Positions 7,789 through 15,907 of a stretch of DNA of 21,854 bases are shown in pieces. The notes under the pieces are model-generated. The model was not told where the DNA came from, made no database searches, and saw only the letters and a list, made by a program, of their open reading frames with translations. Position numbers and translations under genes: made by a program. The stretch lies in assembly GCA_017646225.1 (NCBI GenBank), contig JAGCMZ010000194.1:1-21854 (forward strand), in the 5' to 3' direction. The DNA comes from Paludibacteraceae bacterium. Its GTDB lineage: Bacteria > Bacteroidota > Bacteroidia > Bacteroidales > Paludibacteraceae. Position 1 is the stretch's first letter. Every line of letters starts with the position of its first letter.

Positions 7789-8550
7789 TTGAAAATTAAG
7801 AACATACTTGTATCTCAACCAAGACCAACAAGTGAGAAATCTCCTTACTTTGATATCGAAGAGAAATACAATGTTCACATCGATTTCAGACCACTTATCA
7901 AGGTAGAAGGTCTTAGTTTACAAGAATTCCGAGCACAACGCATCGAAGTTTTAGACTACACTGCCGTTATTTTTACTGCACGTACGGCCATTGATCATTT
8001 CTTTAGACTATGCGAAGAAATGCGCATTACCATACCAGAAACCATGAAATATTTCTGCGTTTCTGAAAAAATCGCGTTGTACCTGCAAAAATTCATCAAG
8101 TATCGCAAACGCAAAGTATTCTTTCCTACCACAGAAACCAACAAGGTAGAAGAATTACTTCCACAAATTAAGCGTCACCTAGATGAAAAATACCTATATG
8201 CTGTATCGGATGTATGCAAAGACAACTTTATCAGCACCTTGCAAAACAACAAAGTAACTTGCACCAAAGCTGTATTTTACAAAACCGTCAGCAACGATTT
8301 TAGCAAAGACGAATCGTTCAACTACGACATGTTGGTATTCTTCAGTCCAGAAGGAATCAACTCGTTGCTTAAAAACTTCCCTAACTTTGAACAAGGAGAT
8401 ATTGTAATTGCCGCATTGGGAACCAAAACAGCACAAGCCGTTACAGACGCAGGCTTACGCCTAGATATTGCAGCAGGCACACCTCAAGCACCTTCAATGA
8501 CAGGAGCCATCGAGGCCTTCTTTAAAGAAAATAAAGTCAATAAAAAATAA
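7789..8550 (+). CDS. hemD: Uroporphyrinogen-III synthase
   Basis: A 253-aa HemD family protein that cyclises hydroxymethylbilane to uroporphyrinogen III with ring D inversion, the branch point to haem, sirohaem and cobalamin. HemD is poorly conserved, but the expected blocks are here: VSQPRP and KSPY near the N-terminus, FTARTAIDHFF (62-72), the FFSPEGINSLL block (184-194) and AALGTKTAQAV (208-218) of the second lobe. The start is TTG at 7789: the next in-frame Met is residue 78, past the first lobe's conserved strands, and an AAAAGG lies about 10 nt upstream. It is followed by a strong terminator at 8575-8610 that ends just before rnpA. Confidence 0.9.
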   Translation: MKIKNILVSQPRPTSEKSPYFDIEEKYNVHIDFRPLIKVEGLSLQEFRAQRIEVLDYTAVIFTARTAIDHFFRLCEEMRITIPETMKYFCVSEKIALYLQKFIKYRKRKVFFPTTETNKVEELLPQIKRHLDEKYLYAVSDVCKDNFISTLQNNKVTCTKAVFYKTVSNDFSKDESFNYDMLVFFSPEGINSLLKNFPNFEQGDIVIAALGTKTAQAVTDAGLRLDIAAGTPQAPSMTGAIEAFFKENKVNKK

Positions 8551-8566
8551 AAAGACACAGTAACTC

Positions 8567-8597
8567 TTTTTACCTATCCCAAAAATTCGTATTTTTG
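8567..8597 (+). promoter_or_regulatory. Putative rnpA promoter embedded in the terminator hairpin
   Basis: TTTT at 8567-8570, then 19 nt, then TATTTTTG at 8590-8597 fits the Bacteroidota TTTG-N19-TAnnTTTG promoter with one mismatch in -33. The -7 box is formed by the loop end and right arm of the terminator stem. A start near 8603-8605 would give an rnpA leader of about 8-10 nt, close to leaderless. Confidence 0.45.
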
Positions 8598-8610
8598 GGA
8601 TATTTTTTTT
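8575..8610 (+). terminator. Rho-independent terminator after hemD
   Basis: A perfect 12-bp inverted repeat (TATCCCAAAAAT, loop TCGT, ATTTTTGGGATA) is followed directly by eight T at 8603-8610. The GGG/CCC pairs are flanked by A/T pairs, so the stem is moderately stable. It lies 24 nt after the hemD stop and ends 2 nt before the rnpA ATG. Confidence 0.85.
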
Positions 8611-8612
8611 GT

Positions 8613-8966
8613 ATGCCTACCTTACCAAAATACGAACGATTATGCGGTGAAATCGCGGTAAATCTTCTCTTCAGTCAATCAAAACGATTTACTGCCTACC
8701 CTTTGCGTGTCCACTACGCATTGCGCCCCGATAACAAAAATGCTCGTTTTATGGTATCGATTCCTAAAAAACTCTTCAAACATGCAGTAGATAGAAATCT
8801 ACTGAAAAGACGTGTTCGCGAGGCCTATCGAAAATACAAACCCACCCTATCGATAGACATCGCATTTGTTTACATGGACAAAGAAATAGGCAATGCTGCA
8901 ACCATCGAAAAAGCGGTCAAAAAGGCCATCGATAAGATTACACTCACCCATTCACCCAATAATTGA
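8613..8966 (+). CDS. rnpA: Ribonuclease P protein component
   Basis: A 117-aa basic protein that supports the RNase P RNA in removing 5' leaders from pre-tRNAs. The RNR signature is seen at 61-73 (RNLLKRRVREAYR), preceded by MVSIPKKLFKHAVD, which matches the central strand and helix of the family. The frame extends upstream to a TTG at 8595, but that lies inside the terminator stem. ATG 8613 is chosen because it places the family start (LPKYERLCG) right and because the next Met (residue 47) is too far in. There is no room for a ribosome-binding site apart from the terminator T tract. It overlaps uvrA by TTGA. In many bacteria rnpA is with rpmH and yidD; here yidD is four genes downstream. Confidence 0.93.
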   Translation: MPTLPKYERLCGEIAVNLLFSQSKRFTAYPLRVHYALRPDNKNARFMVSIPKKLFKHAVDRNLLKRRVREAYRKYKPTLSIDIAFVYMDKEIGNAATIEKAVKKAIDKITLTHSPNN

Positions 8967-11767
8967 AAGAACAATCTTACATAGAAATTTTAGGTGCCAG
9001 GGTACATAACCTTAAAAATGTAGATGTACGCATTCCACACAACCAACTCACCGTTATTACAGGCTTGAGCGGTAGTGGTAAATCGTCATTGGCTTTTGAC
9101 ACCCTTTATGCAGAGGGTCAACGCCGCTACATCGAAACCTTTTCTGCCTACGCTCGCAATTTCTTGGGCACGATAGACCGACCCGATGTAGATGAAATTA
9201 ACGGTTTAAGTCCCGTTATTGCCATCGAGCAGAAAACTACCAATAAAAACCCACGTTCAACGGTAGGAACTACCACCGAGATTTACGACTTTTTACGTCT
9301 GTTGTTCGCAAGGGCTGGCGAAGCCTATTCGTACGTAACAGGCAAAAAGATGGTAAAATACACCGAAGAACAAATTATACAACTCATCAACCAAGAGTAC
9401 GAAGGAAAAAATATTTTTATTTTAGCCCCCGTTGTACGCGCCCGCAAAGGACATTACCACGAGTTATTTGAACAACTTCGTAAAAAAGGATTTTTAAACG
9501 TACGAATTGATGGCGTTTTGCGCGAAATAAAGCAAGACATGCGATTGGAGCGATACAAACTACATGACATTGAAGTAGTTATCGATAAATTGCAGGTAAA
9601 CGAAACCGCGCAAAAGCGTCTTAAAAAATCGCTACAACTGGCCATGATGCACGGCAACGGTATGGTTGCCATTGTAGAAAAAGACAGCAATGCCATACGC
9701 TACCTAAGCCAACAGCTCATGTGTCCCGACAGTGGTATTGCGTATGCCGAACCAGCTCCACACAATTTCTCGTTCAATTCGCCCAAGGGATGCTGCACCC
9801 ATTGCCATGGCATGGGTTACATCAGCCAAATTGATATCAAAAAAATCATCCCCGATACATCCATTAGTATATACGATGGAGGTATTGCGCCACTCGGCAA
9901 ATACAAATCACTTCCTATCTTTTTACAAATCAGTTCTTTGTGCGATAGCTATCAATGCGACATAAAGATGCCTATAGAAGATTTGCCAGAAGAACTCATC
10001 GATAAAATCATCCATGGCACCAATGAGCGCATTATCATTCAAAGCACCATAGAAGGAGTCAGCAATTACGTTAGCAGTTACAACGGATTGGCCGATTACA
10101 TTCAACAACAAACCGAATTAGAAGCATCTGCTAGTGCGCAACGTTGGGCGGAACAATTCTCGCAAACCATCGTATGCCCACATTGCAACGGAACGCGCCT
10201 CAACACCGAAGCGCTTCACTACAAAATTGCCGACAAAAACATCGCCGAACTCTCTAACATGGATTTAGATATGTTGTACCAATGGTTTTCCACCATCGAC
10301 ACACAACTATCCGCCCAACAGCACATCATTGCCGACGAAATTATCAAAGAGATCAAAACCCGGCTCTCTTTTTTGCTCGATGTTGGCTTGCACTATTTAT
10401 CCCTTGCAAGATCTTCCGACAGTTTATCGGGTGGTGAAAACCAACGCATCCGCTTGGCAACACAAATAGGTTCGCAATTGGTAAATGTACTGTACATTCT
10501 TGACGAGCCCAGCATTGGATTGCATCCACGCGACAACGTACGACTCATAGAATCACTCAAAAAACTGCGCGACATTGGCAACACCATTATCGTAGTAGAA
10601 CACGACGAAGAGATGATGCTTTCTGCCGATTACATCGTGGACATGGGGCCCTTGGCCGGTCGTTTGGGTGGCGAAGTAGTATTTCAAGGCACACCCAAAG
10701 AAATGCTAAAAACCAACACCTTAACCGCCTCGTACATCAACAAAACCAAGCAAATAACCCCGCCAGTAGAGCCTCGCGAGGGCAATAATTTATACCTATC
10801 CTTGCACGGGGCAAGCGGAAATAACCTAAAGAATGTTTCGGTCAAATTCCCCTTGGGCAAGTTTATTTGCATCACAGGCGTATCGGGCAGCGGAAAATCG
10901 AGCTTAATAAACGGAACACTGTATCCTATCCTAAGCCAGCATTTTTACCGTTCCTTGCAAAAACCATTGCCATACCAAAGCATAGAAGGCATCGAAAATA
11001 TCGACAAAGTTATATCGGTCGATCAAGCGCCCATTGGAAAGACTCCTCGCTCTAATCCTGCCACTTACACAGGGTTATTTACAGAAATACGCAATCTATT
11101 TGCTTCTATGCCAGAGGCAAAGATTCGAGGCTACAAGGCAGGCCGATTCTCTTTTAACGTAAAAGGCGGTCGCTGTGAAACTTGCCAAGGCAACGGATTT
11201 GAACGACTCGAAATGGGATTTATGTCGGACGTTTACGTTCCATGCAAAGACTGCCGAGGCAAACGTTACAACCGCGAAACACTGGCCATTAAATTCAAGG
11301 GTAAATCCATTGCCGATGTGTTGGATATGACCATCAACCAAGCCGTTGAATTCTTTGAGAACGTACCCACCATCCTACCCAAACTAAAAACCTTGCAAGA
11401 AGTGGGGTTGGGTTACATCAAATTAGGACAATCGTCTACCACCTTATCGGGTGGCGAAAATCAGCGGGTAAAACTAGCCACAGAACTAGCCAAAAGAGAC
11501 ACTGGTAAAACCCTTTACATTCTAGATGAACCTACCACGGGTTTACATTTTGAGGATATTGCCGTCTTATTAAAAGTGCTCAATACATTGGTCGATAAGG
11601 GCAACACCGTTATTGTTATCGAACACAACGTGGACGTCATCAGAAATGCTGATTATCTAATTGACATGGGTCCAGAAGGTGGCCGCCACGGTGGACAAGT
11701 TGTAGCAACAGGAGCACCCCAAGAATTAAAGAAAAATCAGTTAGGCGTTACCGCTACGTTTTTATAA
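8963..11767 (+). CDS. uvrA: Excinuclease ABC subunit A
   Basis: A 934-aa UvrA, the damage-recognition ATPase of nucleotide excision repair. Two ABC ATPase modules are complete: Walker A GLSGSGKSS (34-42) and GVSGSGKSS (639-647), signatures LSGGEN (488-493, 828-833) and Walker B YILDEP (511-516, 852-857). The C-terminal zinc module has all four Cys (C738, C741, C761, C764). The first zinc module is odd: where most UvrA have CPxC, this one reads CPDS (C254, S257), though the partner pair C278/C281 remains and an extra C277 is next to it. A CPHC pair is at 405-408. The start is TTG at 8963, overlapping the rnpA stop; no other Met occurs before residue 130, which would lose the first Walker A. 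Bacteroidota can carry a second uvrA, so this may not be the only copy. Confidence 0.96.
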   Translation: MKEQSYIEILGARVHNLKNVDVRIPHNQLTVITGLSGSGKSSLAFDTLYAEGQRRYIETFSAYARNFLGTIDRPDVDEINGLSPVIAIEQKTTNKNPRSTVGTTTEIYDFLRLLFARAGEAYSYVTGKKMVKYTEEQIIQLINQEYEGKNIFILAPVVRARKGHYHELFEQLRKKGFLNVRIDGVLREIKQDMRLERYKLHDIEVVIDKLQVNETAQKRLKKSLQLAMMHGNGMVAIVEKDSNAIRYLSQQLMCPDSGIAYAEPAPHNFSFNSPKGCCTHCHGMGYISQIDIKKIIPDTSISIYDGGIAPLGKYKSLPIFLQISSLCDSYQCDIKMPIEDLPEELIDKIIHGTNERIIIQSTIEGVSNYVSSYNGLADYIQQQTELEASASAQRWAEQFSQTIVCPHCNGTRLNTEALHYKIADKNIAELSNMDLDMLYQWFSTIDTQLSAQQHIIADEIIKEIKTRLSFLLDVGLHYLSLARSSDSLSGGENQRIRLATQIGSQLVNVLYILDEPSIGLHPRDNVRLIESLKKLRDIGNTIIVVEHDEEMMLSADYIVDMGPLAGRLGGEVVFQGTPKEMLKTNTLTASYINKTKQITPPVEPREGNNLYLSLHGASGNNLKNVSVKFPLGKFICITGVSGSGKSSLINGTLYPILSQHFYRSLQKPLPYQSIEGIENIDKVISVDQAPIGKTPRSNPATYTGLFTEIRNLFASMPEAKIRGYKAGRFSFNVKGGRCETCQGNGFERLEMGFMSDVYVPCKDCRGKRYNRETLAIKFKGKSIADVLDMTINQAVEFFENVPTILPKLKTLQEVGLGYIKLGQSSTTLSGGENQRVKLATELAKRDTGKTLYILDEPTTGLHFEDIAVLLKVLNTLVDKGNTVIVIEHNVDVIRNADYLIDMGPEGGRHGGQVVATGAPQELKKNQLGVTATFL

Positions 11768-11768
11768 G

Positions 11769-13013
11769 ATGAGTAAAAGAATCTTTTCTATATTAATTTA
11801 CCTAATGGTAACCTGCAGCACCTTGTTGCATGCCGCCACTACCCTTGTACAAGGCCAGGACAGCACGTACGCAGGCAAACAGCTATACCTCTATACTTGG
11901 AACGACGGATGGGAATACACAAAAACCATTTTTGACAGTTGTACCGTTGCTCCCAACGGAGAATTCCAATTCCAATTTGACCTAGAAGAGACCCGAAAAG
12001 CACAAGTAACCCTAGGAAAATACGAAGGTTGTATATTTGTGGAACCTGGAAAAACCTATTCCATTAATCTACCCAGTTACGAAGAGCCCTCTAAAGCAGA
12101 TTTATTAAATCCCTACTATCAACCACAAGAGTTGTTGCTCAGTTTTAATAATCTGCCCAAAGACGACATTAATCAACTCATTACACTGTTTGAAGATGCC
12201 TTTGACAAGCAATGGATGCAATTACTGCAAGCAAACATTACCCCCCAACGCATTGAGCAAGCCATGATGACGATCGATAGCATTTGCCCTCCTACGGAAC
12301 AGCCCTTTATGGAGCAATATCGACAATACCGCTACGCTTTAATGGTAAATTTACATGCTTCATCAGCCCCCGATTTATCCATCAGAACCTATTTCCTAGA
12401 CAAACCTGTTTTATACCATCAACCCGCTTACTGGGAAGCCTTCGAAGCTATTTTCCCTCATTTTGACCATTTAACAGGCTTGCACAACAATACTGCATTA
12501 TTCGAACTAGCCCTCATGCAGAAAGTAGAATCGGGCGATCTTCCTATTTCTAGACTTAGCTATATAAGCACTCCCGAAAATCAAAAAATTGCCCATTTCA
12601 TCGAGCAAAACAAGAAATCCCTACAAAAAGGACACCCTATCCATTTGGGCACATTAGTCAATATACAAGGAGATAGCATCGATTCCAACGATTTGAATTT
12701 TCCAAAGGCTTACATTGCCTTCACCAACACTCGCTTAAACGAATGTGAGGCTATTATTGCATACGCCGATAAAATGAACAAAAAATTCCAACATAGATGT
12801 TTGTTTTTGGTTATCTTTACAGACGAATCAGAACGTGCCATACAAAAAGCTTGCAAAGGTATCCGAAACAAGACATGGTACTTTGCTGCAACAAAAAATC
12901 AACACCTATTACAACAATTCAATAACACACACGTACCTGCTTATTACTTATTGGACGCCAGTAGCAAACTTATGCAGGTACCAGCACCCGAACCCCAAAA
13001 TTTTGAGCCATGA
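11769..13013 (+). CDS. Secreted thioredoxin-fold protein with DUF4369-like N-terminus, degenerate CxxC
   Basis: A 414-aa protein with a signal peptide (about 1-22, cleaved near LLHA). Residues 24-102 look like the beta-rich DUF4369-type domain that precedes TlpA/ResA domains in Bacteroidota (YAGKQLYLYTW, DSCTVAPNGEFQFQF, IFVEPGKTYSINLP). A helical middle part spans about 125-285. The C-terminal 290-405 part fits a thioredoxin fold: strand KAYIAFTN, helix, strand CLFLVIFTDE, then the cis-proline segment HVPAYYLLDASSKL (388-401). The usual WCGPC is RLNEC here, so only the second Cys (C326) is kept. It is therefore unlikely to be a normal disulfide oxidoreductase. It starts 1 nt after uvrA and overlaps pssA by ATGA. 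Domain naming is by eye; role unknown. Confidence 0.7.
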   Translation: MSKRIFSILIYLMVTCSTLLHAATTLVQGQDSTYAGKQLYLYTWNDGWEYTKTIFDSCTVAPNGEFQFQFDLEETRKAQVTLGKYEGCIFVEPGKTYSINLPSYEEPSKADLLNPYYQPQELLLSFNNLPKDDINQLITLFEDAFDKQWMQLLQANITPQRIEQAMMTIDSICPPTEQPFMEQYRQYRYALMVNLHASSAPDLSIRTYFLDKPVLYHQPAYWEAFEAIFPHFDHLTGLHNNTALFELALMQKVESGDLPISRLSYISTPENQKIAHFIEQNKKSLQKGHPIHLGTLVNIQGDSIDSNDLNFPKAYIAFTNTRLNECEAIIAYADKMNKKFQHRCLFLVIFTDESERAIQKACKGIRNKTWYFAATKNQHLLQQFNNTHVPAYYLLDASSKLMQVPAPEPQNFEP

Positions 13014-13714
13014 AAAAGCACATTCCTAATTTTATTACCTCACTAAACCTATTCTCTGGTTGCCTTGCTGTTCAATTTGCTATTTACGGCAATCCTGTTA
13101 TGTGTGCCATCTGCATCTTTTGCTCGGCCGTATTCGACTTTTTTGATGGCTTTGCTGCACGATTATTGCATACCACCTCTGCTATTGGCAAAGAGTTGGA
13201 TTCACTAGCCGATGCCATCAGCTTTGGTTTTGCACCAGCGGCTCTTGTTTTCTCTATGTTTAAAGAGTATCCCTATAGCGATTCAATACTAGACATCGCA
13301 CCCTATATTCCATACGCTGCTTTTATTATTGCCGTTTTCTCGGCTATTCGCCTAGCGAAATTCAACATAGACGAACGTCAACATCATTCCTTTATTGGCA
13401 TGCCCACACCCGCTAATGCTTTACTCATCGTAGGCATTGCTAACTCGCCCATTTTGGACGTTGCATGGAAAACACCTATTTGGGGGCTCGCTTTCCTTGG
13501 TGTACTGATTGTATTCTCTTCGTATATGTTAGTATGCGAACTACCCATGTTCTCGCTTAAAACCCCTTCAAAATTTCCGCTCATTTTTGCCATTACGAGC
13601 GTTGTATTAACCGTTACACTATTCTGCTTGGGATTAGGTCTTTTAGGCTTAACCATTAGTATGATTGGCTACATTCTAGCCTCGGTTATTATGGCAAAAT
13701 GCTGCAAAGCATGA
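13010..13714 (+). CDS. pssA: CDP-diacylglycerol-serine O-phosphatidyltransferase
   Basis: A 234-aa integral membrane enzyme that makes phosphatidylserine, the precursor of phosphatidylethanolamine. The CDP-alcohol phosphotransferase motif D-x2-DG-x2-AR-x8-G-x3-D-x3-D is complete with D43, D46, G47, A50, R51, G60, D64 and D68. The opening [15 protein letters not shown] is typical of bacterial PssA. About seven to eight hydrophobic segments follow up to the C-terminus. ATG at 13010 overlaps the stop of the previous gene (ATGA) and its own stop overlaps yidD the same way, so translation is probably coupled along this part of the run. A phosphatidylserine decarboxylase gene is not in the window. 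Confidence 0.94.
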   Translation: MKKHIPNFITSLNLFSGCLAVQFAIYGNPVMCAICIFCSAVFDFFDGFAARLLHTTSAIGKELDSLADAISFGFAPAALVFSMFKEYPYSDSILDIAPYIPYAAFIIAVFSAIRLAKFNIDERQHHSFIGMPTPANALLIVGIANSPILDVAWKTPIWGLAFLGVLIVFSSYMLVCELPMFSLKTPSKFPLIFAITSVVLTVTLFCLGLGLLGLTISMIGYILASVIMAKCCKA

Positions 13715-13941
13715 ACACGCTAAAAAAAGTCATATCATTCCTACTGTTATTGCCTGTCTACTTTTACAGAGCATGCATATCGCCCCTAACACCTCCTTCA
13801 TGTCGTTATACACCAACATGTTCTGCATACATGATAGAGGCCATAAAAAAACACGGACCTTTTAAGGGACTTTGGTTAGGTATAAAAAGAATATGCCGCT
13901 GTCACCCATGGGGCGGCAGCGGCTATGATCCCGTACCTTAA
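13711..13941 (+). CDS. yidD: Membrane protein insertion efficiency factor YidD
   Basis: A 76-aa YidD: one N-terminal hydrophobic stretch (about 6-20), then the conserved [21 protein letters not shown] and [30 protein letters not shown] core with its cysteines. YidD is thought to assist YidC-dependent membrane insertion. The frame also has an ATG at 13699; I chose ATG 13711 because it gives the usual length and forms an ATGA overlap with the pssA stop. The usual partners rpmH and yidC are absent, though rnpA is 4.7 kb upstream. Only 12 nt separate its stop from the stop of the convergent transporter gene, and no terminator hairpin is seen there. Confidence 0.94.
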   Translation: MNTLKKVISFLLLLPVYFYRACISPLTPPSCRYTPTCSAYMIEAIKKHGPFKGLWLGIKRICRCHPWGGSGYDPVP

Positions 13942-13953
13942 CAGTACTATTGT

Positions 13954-15783
13954 TTAGGCATCTTTCTCTGTTACAGATTTGTTGCGAGTTTCTTGGTATT
14001 GTTCCACTACATTCAAAATGTAATCTCCAATCTTTTCGCATTCACCAATCATATCCATGTAAGTAACACTCACTTCGTATGGATATTTTTGTTCTTTTAC
14101 ATTGGTTGCATTCATCATGCGGTATTCGTTTCTCAAGGCATTGATTTCGCGCTCAATACTGATTGATTTTTCGATGCTACCCATGGTCATATCGGCCATG
14201 TTTTCATTAAGCACATTCATCATTTCAGCCAAAGCCTCGTCCACTTTTACAAACATATTTTCAATACGTTTTGTCATTTCTTCCGAGTATTCAATGGCAT
14301 CGTTGCGTTTACGCATAATGGTCTTAGCCAAGTTGAAGCTACTATCACCAATACTTTCAATTTCTGATACTACACGCAAAAGAGCGTGAACGTTCTTTTT
14401 ACTAGTAGTACTCAACCTTCCTTCTGCCGCTTTGGTTAGGTATTTAGCAATTTCTACCTCCATACGGTCGCTAATGCCTTCGTATTTCTCTACACGGGCA
14501 TATATTTTAGCCGCCTCTTCGCCATTCTTAGCATAGAACAGCGATTTAGCGATATTGTACATCTTTATGTTACGTTGAGCGAATTCTAAGATTTCTTTAT
14601 CTGCTTGCACAATCGATAACTCTGATGTAGACAACATACCACGCGAGATGTAAGTCAAGCGGAACTCATCGTCCGATGCTTTATGAGGAATAAGCAATGT
14701 TACCGTTTTGTTGATAAGACCCACAAAACCAACCATTACAACCGTATTGATAACGTTAAAGGCAGTGTGGAACATAGAAAGGCCAAACGAGGTTGCGACT
14801 TGTGCTTCTAGATATTGCTCTTTTAAAATAGCCTGTTCTGGTGTAAGCACAGCATTCGGATCGGTTATAGCAGCCATGGTTGCTGCATCTAATTGTTTGG
14901 TCATATCCATCAAGGCATGAGGAGAACCTTGTCCCATTTGCTCAATTAACCAAGAAATACCTTGGCAGAAAGGATAAAACAAGCACAATGCCCAAATTAC
15001 ACCAAATATATTAAACATGGTATGCGCTAGTGCAGCACGTTTAGCCGATGCATTGGCTGGGATAGCAGCAATGTTGGCAGTAATGGTAGTACCAATGTTT
15101 TCGCCCAATACCATCGCCGCAGCCAACTCAAATGGAATCCAACCCTTACCACACATAATTAAGGTAATGGCCATGGTAGCCGACGAAGATTGTACCACCA
15201 CGGTTAAAATAGTACCCACCAACAAGAACAACAATACCGAGCCATATCCTAAGTCAGTAAACTGGGTTAAGAAAGCTAGAATCTCAGGGTTTTGTTGCAA
15301 ATCGGGCACCGAATTTTTAAGTAATTCCAATCCCAAAAATAAAAGCGCAAAACCTATTAGCAATTCACCAAAGGATTTACGCTTACTGTTCGACGAGAAC
15401 CAAAAAGGTATAGAAATAGCAATTACGGGTAAGGCAAGGTCGGCAATACTAAATTTAAAGCCAAACAACGAAATAATCCATGCCGTTACAGTTGTACCAA
15501 TATTGGCACCCATAATAACCGATATAGCTTGCACCAACGACAACAATCCAGCATTCACAAAACTTACAACCATTACTGTCGTTGCAGACGATGACTGAAT
15601 GATCGTAGTAATCAACAAACCAGTCAACACGCCCATAAAGCGGTTTTTAGTCATGATGGTTAAGATGGATCTTAACTTATCACCCGCCACCTTCTGCAAA
15701 CCCTCGCTCATTAAGGTCATGCCATATAGGAACATCCCAAATGCACCTAAAAGCTCAATAAAATTTAAAAATGTGTATTCCAC
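13954..15783 (-). CDS. Na/Pi cotransporter family protein with PhoU-like C-terminus
   Basis: A 609-aa membrane protein of the NptA/YjbB type, which moves phosphate with sodium. The two hallmark QSSSAT repeats, each in a re-entrant helix, are at 63-69 and 198-203. Each is followed by a GANIGTTVT or GENIGTTIT block. About eight to nine membrane segments fill roughly 5-375. Residues about 400-600 form a charged helical PhoU-like cytosolic domain (AQRNIKMYNIAKSLFYAK, VVSEIESIGDSSFNLAK, MIGECEKIGDYILNVVEQ). The frame opens at an ATG at 15843, but this lies upstream of a good promoter at 15810-15840, so I chose GTG 15783, which gives the usual N-terminus (EYTFLNFIELLGAFGMFLYG). Direction of phosphate flux is not decided by sequence. 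Confidence 0.9.
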   Translation of the reverse strand: MEYTFLNFIELLGAFGMFLYGMTLMSEGLQKVAGDKLRSILTIMTKNRFMGVLTGLLITTIIQSSSATTVMVVSFVNAGLLSLVQAISVIMGANIGTTVTAWIISLFGFKFSIADLALPVIAISIPFWFSSNSKRKSFGELLIGFALLFLGLELLKNSVPDLQQNPEILAFLTQFTDLGYGSVLLFLLVGTILTVVVQSSSATMAITLIMCGKGWIPFELAAAMVLGENIGTTITANIAAIPANASAKRAALAHTMFNIFGVIWALCLFYPFCQGISWLIEQMGQGSPHALMDMTKQLDAATMAAITDPNAVLTPEQAILKEQYLEAQVATSFGLSMFHTAFNVINTVVMVGFVGLINKTVTLLIPHKASDDEFRLTYISRGMLSTSELSIVQADKEILEFAQRNIKMYNIAKSLFYAKNGEEAAKIYARVEKYEGISDRMEVEIAKYLTKAAEGRLSTTSKKNVHALLRVVSEIESIGDSSFNLAKTIMRKRNDAIEYSEEMTKRIENMFVKVDEALAEMMNVLNENMADMTMGSIEKSISIEREINALRNEYRMMNATNVKEQKYPYEVSVTYMDMIGECEKIGDYILNVVEQYQETRNKSVTEKDA

Positions 15784-15809
15784 AACTATAAAAATTAGAA
15801 TTACGATAG

Positions 15810-15840
15810 CAAATATATATTTTTTTGTATATTTACGAAA
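15810..15840 (-). promoter_or_regulatory. Promoter of the Na/Pi cotransporter gene
   Basis: Leftward TTTC (15840-15837), 19 nt, then TATATTTG (15817-15810) gives the Bacteroidota promoter with one -33 mismatch. It predicts a start near 15803 and a leader of about 20 nt before GTG 15783. The ATG at 15843 of the longer frame would lie upstream of this transcript. No matching rightward box for the nucleoside kinase is seen in 15840-15907. Confidence 0.65.
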
Positions 15841-15907
15841 CACATTTAAACAAATTATCTGCTTTTTGTTTCAAAATTATAACGCACCTATTAAAAATCT
15901 ATTACAC

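Noticed and set aside
15017..15598. 193-aa rightward open frame antisense to the transporter gene
   Set aside because: It is the opposite strand of a well-supported Na/Pi cotransporter gene and its product has no recognisable domain.
15599..15907. 103-codon upstream extension of the nucleoside kinase frame
   Set aside because: It is mostly antisense to the transporter's 5' end, and the TGS domain starts at ATG 15908.
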